Shown here piece by piece: positions 47,138-59,090 of a DNA stretch of 64,000 nucleotides. A model generated the notes under the pieces. It had not been told where the DNA came from. It did no database searches and was given only the letters and a program-made list of their open reading frames with translations. A program made the translations under genes and the position numbers. Position 1 is the first letter of the stretch; every line of letters starts with the position of its first letter. The stretch comes from Prinsepia uniflora. Its lineage: Eukaryota; Streptophyta; Magnoliopsida; Rosales; Rosaceae. Location of the stretch: contig CM064871.1 in NCBI GenBank assembly GCA_032719365.1, positions 64,678,416-64,742,415 on the forward strand, given 5' to 3'.

Positions 47138-50100
47138 TGTAATGACTTGAACTTTTGTAAATATTATTTTATTGTAAAATGACCATTTTTCCCCTAGAGT
47201 GGGAAAAAGTTAACTTTTGACCCGAGAAATATTTAAGACTTTGGCTTATGACCGTGACGTAAATCGGGACGTCACGAGTCTGTAGGCAGGTGGCAAGTCG
47301 AAAACGGATGCTCGACGGAAAAGTTATGGTCACAGGAATGAAATCAATTAAATGTACGAACCGAGGGTGTGATTAAAATAATAATAATAAAACAGTGTAA
47401 TCTGATCTAAACCTAGAATTAATCTGGACCCTTGGATGAGTGACAAGTGTCACTCATCCCCATACGTACTTTCCCTAATTTGTGGATCTTGCCCCCATTG
47501 GCCAATTATTTTACATTTTATTCTTCTCATTCAACCCTAGCCGTCCATCTCTCCTTCCAGATTGCATCTGCACCCTCCATCCCATATCTTTTCCCTTTTT
47601 AATTGATCAGACACATCCCACTATCTCTCACTCTCATTTCACCAGGAAGAACCATCTCCCCATACAAACACACCACAGAACACGCCCTCACTTATCAGCT
47701 CCACCTCCAGCCAATGGCTAAACCTCACCATCCACCATCTTCATCATCAGCCACCACCACCTTCCTCCTCCCCTATCTGCAAACCTGAAAACTCCCATAA
47801 CCCGTGAAGAAAGAACCAGGCCCAAAGAACCCAACCGTTCAAACCCCACCTCCACAACTCGAACCAACACTAGCCTAGGACTATTAGGACTTTGGGAGGA
47901 CTGAGGAGTGGACGTGATGACCTGTGGCGGTGACACGGCGGAGGTGAGCCGGAAAACCAGAGAGGTCCCTATTTTCTTCCCATTTTTAAACAACCTGTTT
48001 TGACGTGTGTTTTTCATCTCTCATTGTTGGGACGTGTTCTAGGGGTAGAGACGACCTAGAAGGACTAGTTTCAAGGCAGGAAAGGGAGTGAGTCAACGGG
48101 GAAGACGACCGGAGTTGGCCGTAAGCTTCCTTTGAGTTACAGGTATAGATCTAGACTTTGTTTCTAGTTTTTGAGGCCACAGATCTCTACTATAGGCTTA
48201 AACGAACCCCTAGGACCAAACCTTGTCAAAAATGGTGGCCGAAAACAGAAGATATTGTCGGATCTTGGTCGTAGGTCACGACGACCCGGTCACTGTTCTT
48301 CGATAGTGTAACGACCCGTCCCGGAAATCGGAATTAGATTAGTGGTTAATGATGGATTAGTGACTTTAATCGGTGATTAGTTGGGTGATTTCAGAAGGAC
48401 GGTACGAAATGACGATTTTGCCCTTATAATGGGTAAAATGTTGACTTTTAGTTCGGGCGGTCAAACGGACTTTGGCTGATGACTGTGTCGTAGTTCGAGA
48501 TGTCACGATTTTATAGACAGGTGGCACGTCCGATTCTGACATTCGAGAAAAAAGTTGCGAAGTTCGGAAGTCAAGGGGTATTTTGGTAATTTGGCTAAAA
48601 AAGGGAAAACTGTTGACTTTTCATACGACATGGATTTGTCATGCATTTCGAGGAACGTTAGGTACGTCTCGATTCCCTGAGTACAACGACAAGCGGCACG
48701 TTATCATTGGACTTCAGATGGTTCTGTTACGATTCTCAATACGTTAGGGGCAAAATGGTAATTTGCAAAGACAAGGGCAAATTGGTCTTTTTGGCTGTAC
48801 TTGGACATGTGGCTGTCCTTGGGAATTATGCCCATAGAAAATTGGACACCTGGCTTCCTCTGGATGGTTGTGGCAGCCTCTCACCGTCTTTCACAATTGT
48901 CACCTGTTTTTAATCCTAGTGTTGCACGATGTTTGGAAAAATTAAGTGTTATGAGTCACTAAGAAACCAAATTCTCTCGATCTTCATCTACTGCCTAGGA
49001 CCTAAGAGTGAAATAGAGAGAGGGGACGATGAGGTGGTCTTAATGGAGGTGCTGCCACGAGAACCGTCGTGGACGGTGGTCCTGAACGACAACCCGTGAA
49101 GCAGAGCAACCGTGCACTTCAACCATCCAAACACCCTTCAATGTGGTCTTCTGCTCGTGGATTGTGACTAAGAATGGAAGGAGGAGAGAGGACAAACACC
49201 TTGGTGGCCACGACGACGCAGGGAGGAAGAGAACCCGTGGGTGCCCTATTTTTCCTCCAACATGGTAACGGGTGTTCAAGGAAGGGATGATTGAATAGGT
49301 GGTTAGGATGAAGTTCTGGAGGCTGCTAGGAGAGGATCGAGCATGGACTCGAGGCCCGCCGTGGACGGTGGCCGTGAAATCAACACGGTAAGGACTAGTT
49401 GTTCAAAAATGGTACTTTGCTTTTGAAGGGTTGTTGATTTTTTTTTTTGTTAATTGGACAAGGCTTTTGGTGGTCATACAAGCCCAGAGGGATCGATTTC
49501 GAGGCTATAAGTAGACTGTGCTGGCCAGGAACATAGGAGGAAAATTGGGTCCTTGTTCTTCGATTTGGATGGTAAGTAACAGACTTGGTTTCAACGTTTT
49601 AACTAGCTAGATTTATAGATAATAAGGGGACGAAGGTGTAGGCTGAACTAGGATAAAAAATGGACTGAAAACATAGGAAAACCACCCATGTCGGTTCGAG
49701 TTGAACCGGTCTGAACCGGACCAGTCTGGACCGGGTTTAACAGAGGTTGAAGATGAACAGTGCCGGTGCGTGAGGCCCACACGCAGCCCCTTTGGGAGGT
49801 GAGTGAGGGCGCGTGGTGCCTCCGATGGGGAATTGTTCAACATGTGAAATGATGTAATTGATGTTACGAACATTTTGGCACTGGTTTCGAGTCGATTGGA
49901 CATCGTTTCGATAGGTTTCGGGATGTTCGTAGGTTTAAAGGCTAGTTTAAAAATAGTTAAAAATTCAAGAAAATTATGGGGCTTGAGTATAAACTTTGTG
50001 AAGTAGTTAGTGACCTTATTATGGGATTTGGATAGGTTCGAGAAGTCCGGTGATAGTGGATTGGTCGGGAACGGCTTAAGTGCACGCGTATCGAGGCAGC

Positions 50101-50373
50101 AGCGTAAACGGTCTGTAAGTGGACTTTACTTTCTAACTTATGATGCATGCATACATGTTTTATATGTTTTCTACATTTGATTTCTATATTTGTGATATGA
50201 TATTGATGATTTACGATTTTGCACGTATTTCGAAATATTTACGTAATTGCACGTTTTACGAGATTATGGTTTTATGCTATGATTTGATCATGATTCTGAT
50301 GCTATGCTTTTGGGATTTGAATTGTGATTTGATTTCAAGAATTTATAAATGGATTTTGAAACGTGATTTCGAT

Positions 50374-53185
50374 TGACAGGGACCCACCCCGATCCCCCGG
50401 GGACCACAAGGGGACGTGCCCTGCTCCCGTCTGACACCCGAACCGAAAATCCCGATTTTAGCCTTAAAACTTAAATGCATAAATGTCCGAATTAAAAAGT
50501 CATACATATTCCAAATTTAACAGATGTCAGACAAGGGATACAATTTAAAATACAAATCCGAGCACGACACTAGAAAGGAAAATCCTGCGGGTGATCCGAC
50601 CCGACAGGGGTTCAGGTGCGCAGTGCAAAATCTATGCCTCAGCCTCGGGGTCCTCACCAACCTCAGCAATACGACCTGGAGGGGTTACCAAAACATGAAA
50701 GGTGAGTGGGCCGAAACTCAGGTTTGTAAAAACAGTATAATAAGGAAAATACATACTTTACCCCTCCGTTTTCCAAAACATGCATGCATCAGTATTTAAA
50801 AACCATAAATACGTGTAATATATCACAGCATCATATTAAGCCAAAAATGTAATATAAACCCAGCTACTGCACTATACACAACCGATATTGACATCCCAGA
50901 TGTCCGACGTCCCTGACGTCCAATAATGGTCACAGTCCCAAGGCTACGCGTGCCACCCGGGGTCTCAAATCCCGAGTCCAATCTCCGAACCCAGTTCGGT
51001 TATGGCATCCCAGATGCCTAGCGTCCCAGACTCTCGACGTCCCAGATGTCCAATAATAGCAATCCTGCTCCTGAGTCATCCTACGGTCCGGCACCTCCGT
51101 AGCATGACCCCTCGCAGGCAATGCGCCGTGACCGCTCTGGGGTACCACATCCGGAGGAGACAGTATCATACGGTGGATTATACAGTGCAGTACCCAAGAT
51201 AGTCATCGTATCCACAAGTATATGTAACTATATATATACAATATAAAACAGTGTTCATTTTCCGTAAAACGTGTCACAGCCGTAAATCGAGATAATCAAA
51301 TCCATTAATGATTCACGCACACATATAGATATACGGAAATGAAAACGGTTATGCATGCAAGAGCTAATAAAAACGGGCCCACTCACAGTACGCTCCCGCT
51401 GCGAATAACGCGCGTACGAACTTGTCTCCGGAATTAACGTAAGTTCCCTGTCATTTCCAATCACACACAAGTGTCATTATAGGTCCTTAAAATACCCTCA
51501 AAAAGTCCGAAACAGAAACCGATTCGGGAAAGCCGGCCAACACGCTTCCCGAGACATCTGGCCCTAAACTGACCTTCCTCACTATCTCAGATCAACATAG
51601 TTATTTCACAGAAAATGTCCAAAATGATGAAAGGATTAAAAGTCATGTTGACCGTGATCCGAGATAATGCTCAACGCGCCCTCACGCGCCGCCCAAAGTG
51701 GCTGCGCGTGAAAGTCACGCGCTGCTACAGTGTCACTGCTACAGTGTCACCGTCCTTGCCCGATTTACTGTAATTTGGGTCTGCGACCCGCGGGGTGACC
51801 CAATTAATTAGCCGTCTATTTCTACTTAATTTCTTTCCTTCTTGATTCTAACATGTTCTAAAGTCATTTAATTACAGTTTTCAGTCCACTAATCAACTAG
51901 ACAAGCCTTCAACCATCCTATCCAAACCCGAATAGCTACACGGGTCCAACCTCAGAACACCTCCAAACAATCACCATTGTCCAATTAATTTATACAGAAG
52001 CATACTAGGACCTAGACTAACAAAATAGAACCATCAATTGAACGAAACATCACCTGAAAGTAGCCGTCCAAACGCTGCGATTTCCTCTGCACACGGCGGT
52101 CACCGTCCCAGCTCCTCCGTGGCTGGTTGTCGTCGATTTCGATATGGACAGGTTCCAAATGTTCCCAGAAAGCTCACTTAGTGATTGGTTTCGTCCAAAA
52201 GGCCGTGGAACTTGAACTCGGATTTTCCCTCCAAATCGGTTTTTCTCAGAACTGGAACTTGGGTTCCTGGGCAATTCCTCGATCACACTCTGCGAATCTT
52301 GCACGGTTAGGTTTCTGCTACTCCCAGAAAGCTTCCCCAGTGTTTAGATCGATCTCAAAACCCGTAGAGATTGAATTCGGAAAATTTCCCCCCAAAGACC
52401 CGAAACTGTTCTTCACTGTTTCTCCCCGTCTCTCTCAACTCTCAGCCTCAAACAGACACCAAAATGAACCCGTCACTCACTCCCCTTGCGCGGTTAATCG
52501 ATCAAGGCGTCCAACACCCATGGGAGACACTCACAGATTGCACTGCACCTGTTTCCCGCACACAGAGCCCGGTCAAGTTTTTAATTCTTCCCGTGGCCTG
52601 CACAGCCTCAAATTACACTCCCATTACCTCAAACTAATTAAACAATGTTCACAACTCAGTCCACTAAGGTTTAAACAATTGCACGCCCACAACCACCACG
52701 GCATGGCCGTGTACTCTGCTTTTCACGGTTGCTGCTACAGTAACCGTGCAAAAGACCAAAATGCCCTCAGGGCAGAAATTACCAAAATGTCCTCCAACTT
52801 CCGTGACCCACAACTCGGTCATCCGATGTCCGTTTCACGCGTGCCTCCTATCGTTGTACTCAGGGCATCGAGACGAATCTAACGGTCTTCGGGTCGTGTG
52901 AAAATTCCCGGTACATCAAAAAGTCAACTTTTTCCCCTAACTCGTCCAAATTACGGCAATGCCCCTGAACTTCCGATAGTCATAACTTTTTCCCTGATCG
53001 TCCGAATTGGACGTGCCACCTGTCTGTGAACTCGTGACGTCCCGAACTACGTCACGGTCACTGGTCAAAGTCCATTTGACCCATAACCCAAAAAGTCAAC
53101 AATTGGCCATAATCCACAGGGGTAAAATCGTCACTTCATACATTAAATTACAATATTACAATCTGTGAATTTCAGGGGTGTTACA
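50374..53185 (-). repeat. 3' LTR of the young gypsy element (2812 bp)
   Basis: Partner of 59091-61927. It lacks a 25-bp segment present at about 59984-60008 of the other LTR. It contains GTGAGTGGGCC and CATGCATGCA (50700-50790), the mirrored pair at 51350-51388, and a GC hairpin with perfect 8-bp arms at 51704-51722 (GCGCGTGA-AAG-TCACGCGC). Confidence 0.95.
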
Positions 53186-53198
53186 ACCTTCCCCCCAT
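53186..53198 (-). other. Polypurine tract of the young gypsy element
   Basis: Minus strand ATGGGGGGAAGGT immediately before the 3' LTR start TGTAACACCCC. Confidence 0.9.
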
Positions 53199-53218
53199 AA
53201 GGAATTTCGTCCCGAAAT

Positions 53219-54532
53219 TTAAGGAAACAAATAAGGAAACTGTTCCCGCATCTGAGCCTCGGGCTCCCATGTGGCTTCTTCCACGTTCTGATTCCTCCAA
53301 AGGACTTTCACGAGAGGAATCGTCTTCTGCCGTAGTACCTTGTCCTTCCTGTCCAATATCTGTACTGGTTGTTCTTCAAAGCTCAAATCCTCTCGAAGCT
53401 CGATAGGTTGCTCCTCCAATACATGAGAGGCGTCACGTACGTACTTCCGCAACATGGACACGTGGAAGACGTCGTGAACCTTAGAAAGTTCCGGGGGTAA
53501 AGCCAATCTATATGCCACCCGGCCAATCCTCTCCACAATCTCATAAGGTCCAATGAAACGTGGACTCAGTTTTCCCCGTCGGCCAAAGCGAATAATTCCT
53601 TTCCACGGGGACAACCTCAGGAAGACAAAATCTCCAACCTCGAATTCCAAATCTCGGATCCGTCTATCAGCATAACTCTTTTGGCGATCCTGTGCCGCCC
53701 TCAACCTCTCCTTGATAACACGGACTGCTTCTTGGGTGATATCCATCAACTCCGGCCCTACGGCCGCTCGCTCCCCAATCTCCATCCAGCAGATAGGTGT
53801 CCTGCACTGTCGACCATACAGTGCCTCGTAGGGGGCCATCCCAATACTTGCCTGGTAGCTGTTGTTGTAAGCAAATTCCATCAAAGGCAAGTGAGTATCC
53901 CACGAATCCGGAAATTGCAGTACACAAGATCTCATCATGTCCTCCAGGGTCTGAATAGTCCTATCAGACTGTCCATCGGTCTGTGGATGGAAAGCGGTAC
54001 TGAAACGCAGTTTCGTTCCCAAGGTAGCCTGCAAACTCCGCCAGAACCTGGAAGTGAAACGCGGATCGCGATCGGACACGATCGACTCCGGCGTACCATG
54101 AAGTCGGATGATCTCCTTCACGAACAATTGAGCCAGTCGGTTCGGTTTGTAAGTCTCTTGTACTGGCAGAAAATGTGCTGACTTCGTTAATCGGTCTACA
54201 ATCACCCAAACTCCGTCAAATCCACTCCGGGTCCTTGGTAACTTAAAGACAAAGTCCATGGTGATGTAGTCCCACTTCCACTCGGGAATCGGTAGTGGCT
54301 GCATAGCCCCATACGGCCTCTGCCGCTCCGCCTTAACCTGCTGACAGGTTAAGCATCTGCTCACAAACTCAGCAATGTCTCTCTTCATCCCTGGCCACCA
54401 ATAACAGTTTCGGAGGGTACGGTACATCTTTGTACCTCCCGGGTGCATAGCATACGCTGAACTGTAGGCCTCCTCCAAAATCTCGGCCCGTAACTCTGTC
54501 TCTGCTGGCACACACAAACGGCCCAATTTCAC
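53219..54532 (-). pseudogene. Gypsy integrase with chromodomain-like C-terminus
   Basis: 437-codon open stretch of the pol polyprotein. HHCC zinc domain (HPGGTKMYRTL ... CLTCQ, about 54440-54350), core starting WDYITMDFVFKLP (about 54270) with the first two catalytic Asp in MDF and SDRDPRF. The third catalytic position reads TDGQSDRTIQ at about 53970, Asp where the family and the older copy at 14750 have Glu. Then KLSPRFIGPYEIVERIG and, at the end, a chromodomain-like segment (VLWRNQNVEEATWEPE) that in chromoviruses targets chromatin marks. The frame is opened upstream by a TGA at about 54550, so this is part of a broken polyprotein. Confidence 0.93.
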
Positions 54533-55405
54533 CAGTGCCCCATCGTCTCGGATGGTAAAGTCCTGTCATTCCCCAGCCTCAACTTCAATCCTGTAGATGC
54601 ACAATATCGGGTCCTGAAGTTGCGACTCAATGATCCGATCAACCAACACTGGCCGTACGTGGAAACTGGCCAATAAAGCTCCATGCTCATCCGTATCTAG
54701 AATAACCCCAGCCTTCCGGAGTTCCACCAGTAAAGGAAGATACACCATCCTCAGGTGTGCAATGGATCCCGCTGATTTCCTACTGAGCACATCTGCCACC
54801 ACATTAGCCTTACCCGGATGGTACTCGATCGTACAGTCGTAATCCTTAATCAACTCCAACCATCTCCGTTGCCTCAAGTTGAGTTCCTTCTGGGTAAATA
54901 GATACTTCAGGCTTTGGTGGTCGGTGTATATCCTGCACGTTGCACCGAAAAGGTAATGTCTCCAGATCTTCAAAGCATGAACTACCGCCGCCAACTCCAA
55001 ATCATGGGTAGGGTAATTCAACTCATGAGTTTTTAGCTGCCGTGATGCGTAAGCGATCACCTTACCATTCTGCATTAATACGCATCCCAAACCTTGTAGT
55101 GAGGCATCACTAAAAACTACAAACTCTCCACTGTTGTCGGGCAATGCAAGGATAGGAGCAGTGGTCAAACGATGCTTCAATTCCTGAAAACTCTGCTCAC
55201 ACTGCTCGTCCCAGATGAACTTCACTCCCTTCCTGGTCAAACGAGTCAACGGTGCAGCAATCTTGGAGAAACCTTCCACAAATCTCCGGTAGTAGCCTGC
55301 CAATCCTACAAAACTCCGCACCTCTGTCACTGTCGTCGGTCTGGCCCAGTTGGTCACCGCTTTCGTTTTCTGGGGATCCACGCTGATCCCATCAGCCGAA
55401 ATCAC
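54533..55405 (-). pseudogene. Gypsy RNase H and connection domain
   Basis: Connection domain GYYRRFVEGFSKIAAPL, then RNase H with VFSDASLQGLGCVLMQ (first Asp), HDLELAAVVHALKIWRH (Glu), IYTDHQSLKYLFTQ (Asp) and HPGKANVVADVLSRK (Asp); catalytic acids look intact. It is closed by TGA before QDFTIRDDGAL at about 54550, where the older copy has Arg (RQDFT), so CGA became TGA. Confidence 0.93.
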
Positions 55406-56559
55406 ATGTCCCAGAAAACCAATGCTGCTCAGTCAAAACTGACACTTACTCAGTTTGGCGTACAACCGTTCATGTCTCAGCTTCCCTAACACCAACCGTA
55501 GGTGTTCCTCATGTGCTCGGGCACTTCCCGAGTACACCAAGATGTCGTCGATGAACACAATCACAAACTTGTCCAGGTAAGGTCGGAAAACTCTGTTCAT
55601 CAGATCCATGAATGCTGCTGGAACATTCGTCAACCCAAAAGGCATCACCAGAAACTCATAGTGTCCGTAACGAGTTCGGAAAGCCGTCTTCGAAATATCC
55701 CCCTCCGCAATCCTCAGCTGATGATACCCAGATCGCAAATCAATCTTCGAGAAGCACTGTGCTCCCCGCAACTGGTCGAATAAGTCATCAATCCTGGGTA
55801 AAGGATACTGGTTCCTCAGCGTCACCTTGTTCAGCTGTCGGTAATCCACACACAATCGGAGACTCCCCTCCTTCTTCCTCACAAACAACACCGGTGCTCC
55901 CCACGGTGAGGTACTCGGTCGGATGAATCCCAACTCGACCAACTCCTGTAACTGTGTTTTGAGTTCCCGTAATTCTGCCGGCGCCATCCGGTACGGTGCC
56001 TGAGATATAGGTCGGGTACCGGGGAGTAGTTCAATGGTAAACTCAATCTCCCGCGGTGGTGGTAATCCAGGTAGATCTTCCGAGAACACATCCGGAAACT
56101 CCCGCACCACAGGTATCTCCTCGATACTCGGAGTATCAACTCGCTCCGACACAACGTGTGCCAAATAGCCCTGGCATCCCTTCCGTAGAAGTTTAGTAGC
56201 AGCAAGTGAAGAAATCACTTCCGGCAGTGAACCATCCCGCTCCCCCTGAAAGGTAACCTCCGGCAAACCCGGACTCCGCAGAAACACTTGCCGACTACAG
56301 CAATCAATAAGCGACCCATGCTCCGCTAGCCAATCCATCCCGAGAATCACGTCGAAGTCATGGATGTCCATAATAATCAAGTCTGCTGGCAGATCCAGCT
56401 CCTCAATTCTCACCGGGCACCTCCGAATCACCTGATTCACCAAGTATACGACACCCATAGGTGTGCCAACACCCATCTCACTATCTAAGGCTGAAACCTC
56501 ACAATCTAACATACCGGCACAACGCCTCGAAATAAAAGAATGTGTAGCCCCCGCATCCA
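55406..56559 (-). pseudogene. Gypsy protease and reverse transcriptase
   Basis: Protease LLDAGATHSFISRR starts at about 56563 and lies directly at the solo LTR insertion. FDVILGMDWL follows. RT blocks: ELVELGFIRPSTSPWGAP, RLCVDYRQLNKVT, FSKIDLRSGYHQLRI, FRTRYGHYEFLVMPFGL and the catalytic FIDDILVYS at about 55545. The frame closes with TGA after LSKCQF at about 55433, where gypsy elements usually have Trp (TGG). RT itself is complete and the best preserved part of the element. Confidence 0.93.
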
Positions 56560-56564
56560 ACAAT

Positions 56565-57887
56565 TGTCAGGACCCACCCCGGTTTCACCCCGAAACCCGA
56601 GGTAAATCCTGCTCCCGTCTGACTCCCCGACACAACACCTATGGAACACTTACTCGAACCCAGGCAAACGCAGGAGTAATTAGACACAATGTCCCGAAGG
56701 TAGCATTTACAGAACATAGTACGAACATACAAAGAAAATAAAACCGATAACTACACGCACACGGAAGCCTTTACTCTACTCTGGGAACTCTCACGTCACT
56801 TCTATGCCTCGGACACTGCCTCGACGTCAAGACCCCGCGCTCGCTCCACAACCTGGAGGGCAATTAAAACAGAAAATGTGAGTGGACCAGAAAGTACAAA
56901 AGTTCAAAAACCATTTTATAAGAAAACCGAGTTAAACCCTCCGTTTTGAAACCACATGCATAACCAACAGTTATAAACATATTAATAAAAGAATCATTCT
57001 TAAACATCATAAGAAACAGAAACACTATAAAATACCATAAGAAACCATAACATGAGTATCAGAAACCGTATCAAAACCATAATCACCAAATCATCATTTT
57101 CCCGATCAAACCTGCTGGATCTATCCGAGTCTTTAAACTCCCGAGTCTTTAAACTCAATCCAGGCCTTAATAATATCCGAGTCTTTAAACTCCCGAGTCT
57201 TTAAACTCAAGGCCTACGGGGGAAAATCAATATATATCCGAGTCTTTAAACTCCCGAGTCTTTAAACTCAATCCGGGTCTTTAAACCCAATCCGGCCGGT
57301 CCCCCGTCACATATATCCGGGTCTTTAAACCCAATATCCAGATCCAGCAAATCCAATCCCAAAACCATTTAAAAACCATTTATCATTCCACATCCAAACC
57401 CGAATCCGAAATCACTGGTCCGATGCCCTTCCCGGCATCCAGAACCGTCATTCCGAACCCAAATCCGGAAATCCACTTTTCAATCCTTTAAAACCAAATT
57501 CCAATTGTCAATTTCGATTTCAAAACCAAAACCTTGATTCTCAAAATCATGTTCCAAAATCCCTTGAAATCCCGAAAACATTTCCAAAATCACCCTTTTC
57601 TCGAAAAACGTGCAAACACATAAAACCATCATAACATATTCAAGAAACATCTAGTCATAAGTAAAACCATAAAATAAATTTATAAAAACAGTTATGCATG
57701 ATCGAGTTTAAGGAAAGGGTCCACTCACAGTACTGAGCCCAGGGGCAAAATCGTCATCCTAAGTTCCCGGGGGCAAAATCGTCATCCTAAGTTCCCGGAC
57801 CCTTCGGGACCACCTAACCCTTGATTAACCTTACTAATCACACCTTAATCACTCTACTAATCCCAATTCTCGGGACGGGTTGTTACA
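56565..57887 (-). mobile_element. Solo gypsy-type LTR (1.32 kb) inside the protease region
   Basis: Starts TGTCAGGACCCACCCC and ends GGGACGGGTTGTTACA; TSD ACAAT (56560-56564 and 57888-57892). It carries GTGAGTGGAC at 56877, ACATGCATAAC near 56955, the GAGTCTTTAAACTC array and TTATGCATG with GTCCACTCAC at 57690-57728. It splits the young gypsy element just before the protease active site, so it is the last insertion of the nest. Confidence 0.93.
57125..57345. repeat. GAGTCTTTAAACTC array in solo LTR
   Basis: About eight copies, several in back-to-back pairs CCGAGTCTTTAAACTC-CCGAGTCTTTAAACTC, with variants GGGTCTTTAAACCC in which both arms changed together. Confidence 0.92.
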
Positions 57888-57892
57888 ACAAT

Positions 57893-58245
57893 ACTCGCAC
57901 AATAAGGTTCGAGATATGAAGTGTACCTGTAATCACATCCGGGGCTGACCTCGCCTGCTGCTGAGTCACTGCAAAAACACGAGCACTGGGCCCCGCAGTC
58001 TGCCCGCGCCCACGTGCGCCACGTCCAGCACCCTGTCCTCGGCCTCCGGCAGTGTTGGAAGCCGAACTCTGTGCAACACTAGCACCTCCAGTATCGTTGT
58101 TCCTCGACAACGACGAGCAATCTCAAGCATAGTGGCCCGCTCCTCCGCAAGCAAAACAGTTAACTGTCCTCGGTCCATCCCAAGGCCCTCCTGATGCACC
58201 ACTCCAAGACTGATGCTGCCCAGCACTGGATCTCGATCCGCCCCT
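57893..58245 (-). pseudogene. Gypsy gag C-terminus with zinc knuckle
   Basis: Region between the gag domain and the protease. It encodes NCFACGGAGHYA, then a TGA, then DC: the CCHC knuckle with its Arg codon (CGA) turned into TGA at about 58118. Downstream is a Gly/Arg-rich linker (GGRGQGAGRGARGRGQ) and ARVFAVTQQQARSAPDVI, leading to the protease at the LTR insertion. Confidence 0.85.
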
Positions 58246-58997
58246 CTAAGAGCCCCCTGATCGACCTGACCAGCCACAACCCCGCAAAGATGTGGGTGCT
58301 CCACGATAACTTCCCCCCTTAGAGATCTTCCGGTCGGTTGGTCCCGGATGGGGACGATCCCGGCGCCGCCCCTCGCCTGATGATTGTCGTGCCTGGTGTG
58401 CCGCCAGACTGGCCTCGACACGAACTGCAGCGTCGACCATGTCCCTCAGAGTCGCATAAGTGGCAGCCGTCACACCTGCCCGTATCTCTCCTCGGAGCCC
58501 CAACTCAAACCTCTGACATCTGTCCTCCTCAGTACTCACAAAAGCTGCTGCAAAACGGGAAAGCTTCCCGAAAGCCTGCTCATAGTCTGCCACGGACATG
58601 TCCCCCTGCTCCAGTCGCAGGAACTCCGCCTCTCGTGCTGCGTGAAAAGATCGCGGATAGTACTGATCTAGGAACCGAGCACGAAAGTCCTCCCATGTGG
58701 TGGTCGAACTGACCACCCCGACATCTCCAGACCTTGCCACCATCGGTAAGCTCCGCCTTCCAGTAAGAAAGCCGCCAAAGTCACCCGCTCGCCGGGTGGG
58801 CAATGCATCACAGTAAAGATTCTTTCCCATTTATCAATCCACTCGTAGGCATCCTCGGGGTCAGATCCCCCATTGAAAGGTGTGGCTCCCAACCGTTGAG
58901 CCCGCTCAATACTGGCACATTCCATCTCTCTCAATTTCCTCGGCGGTCCGTGCTGAAGAGGCTCTCCTCGGAGGCATAACCAACTGTTAAGAGGCAT
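58246..58997 (-). pseudogene. Gypsy gag (frameshifted)
   Basis: The N-terminal half, from about 58979, reads LREMECASIERAQRLGA, DAYEWIDKWERIFTVM and LLEGGAYRWWQGLEM. The C-terminal half is in another frame: TTTWEDFRARFLDQYYP, EFLRLEQGDMSVADYEQAF, RCQRFELGLRGEIRAGV. The shift lies between about 58745 and 58705. This is the retrotransposon gag (capsid) domain of gypsy elements. Confidence 0.9.
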
Positions 58998-59075
58998 AGA
59001 TTAGTTAACGCAATTCTTAGACTCGAAAAGTACCTAATATTAACCGCTAGTCTAACATGCTGACCACAACCTAGT

Positions 59076-59088
59076 GCTCTGATACCAA
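59076..59088 (-). other. Primer-binding site for tRNA-iMet
   Basis: Minus strand TTGGTATCAGAGC, two bases inside the 5' LTR; a full match to the usual plant iMet primer site. Confidence 0.93.
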
Positions 59089-59090
59089 GC

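Noticed and set aside
52127..52882. 251-codon open frame, repeated at 60869-61624
   Set aside because: It lies inside both LTRs of one element and runs antisense to it. The two copies are not independent evidence, and no domain is recognisable.
57125..57345. Regularly repeated 14-mers resembling a CRISPR array
   Set aside because: Repeats are short, irregularly spaced, often back to back, lie in a plant LTR and have no cas genes.
59076..59090. Partial tRNA gene
   Set aside because: It is the 13-base primer-binding site next to the LTR; no tRNA fold exists around it.
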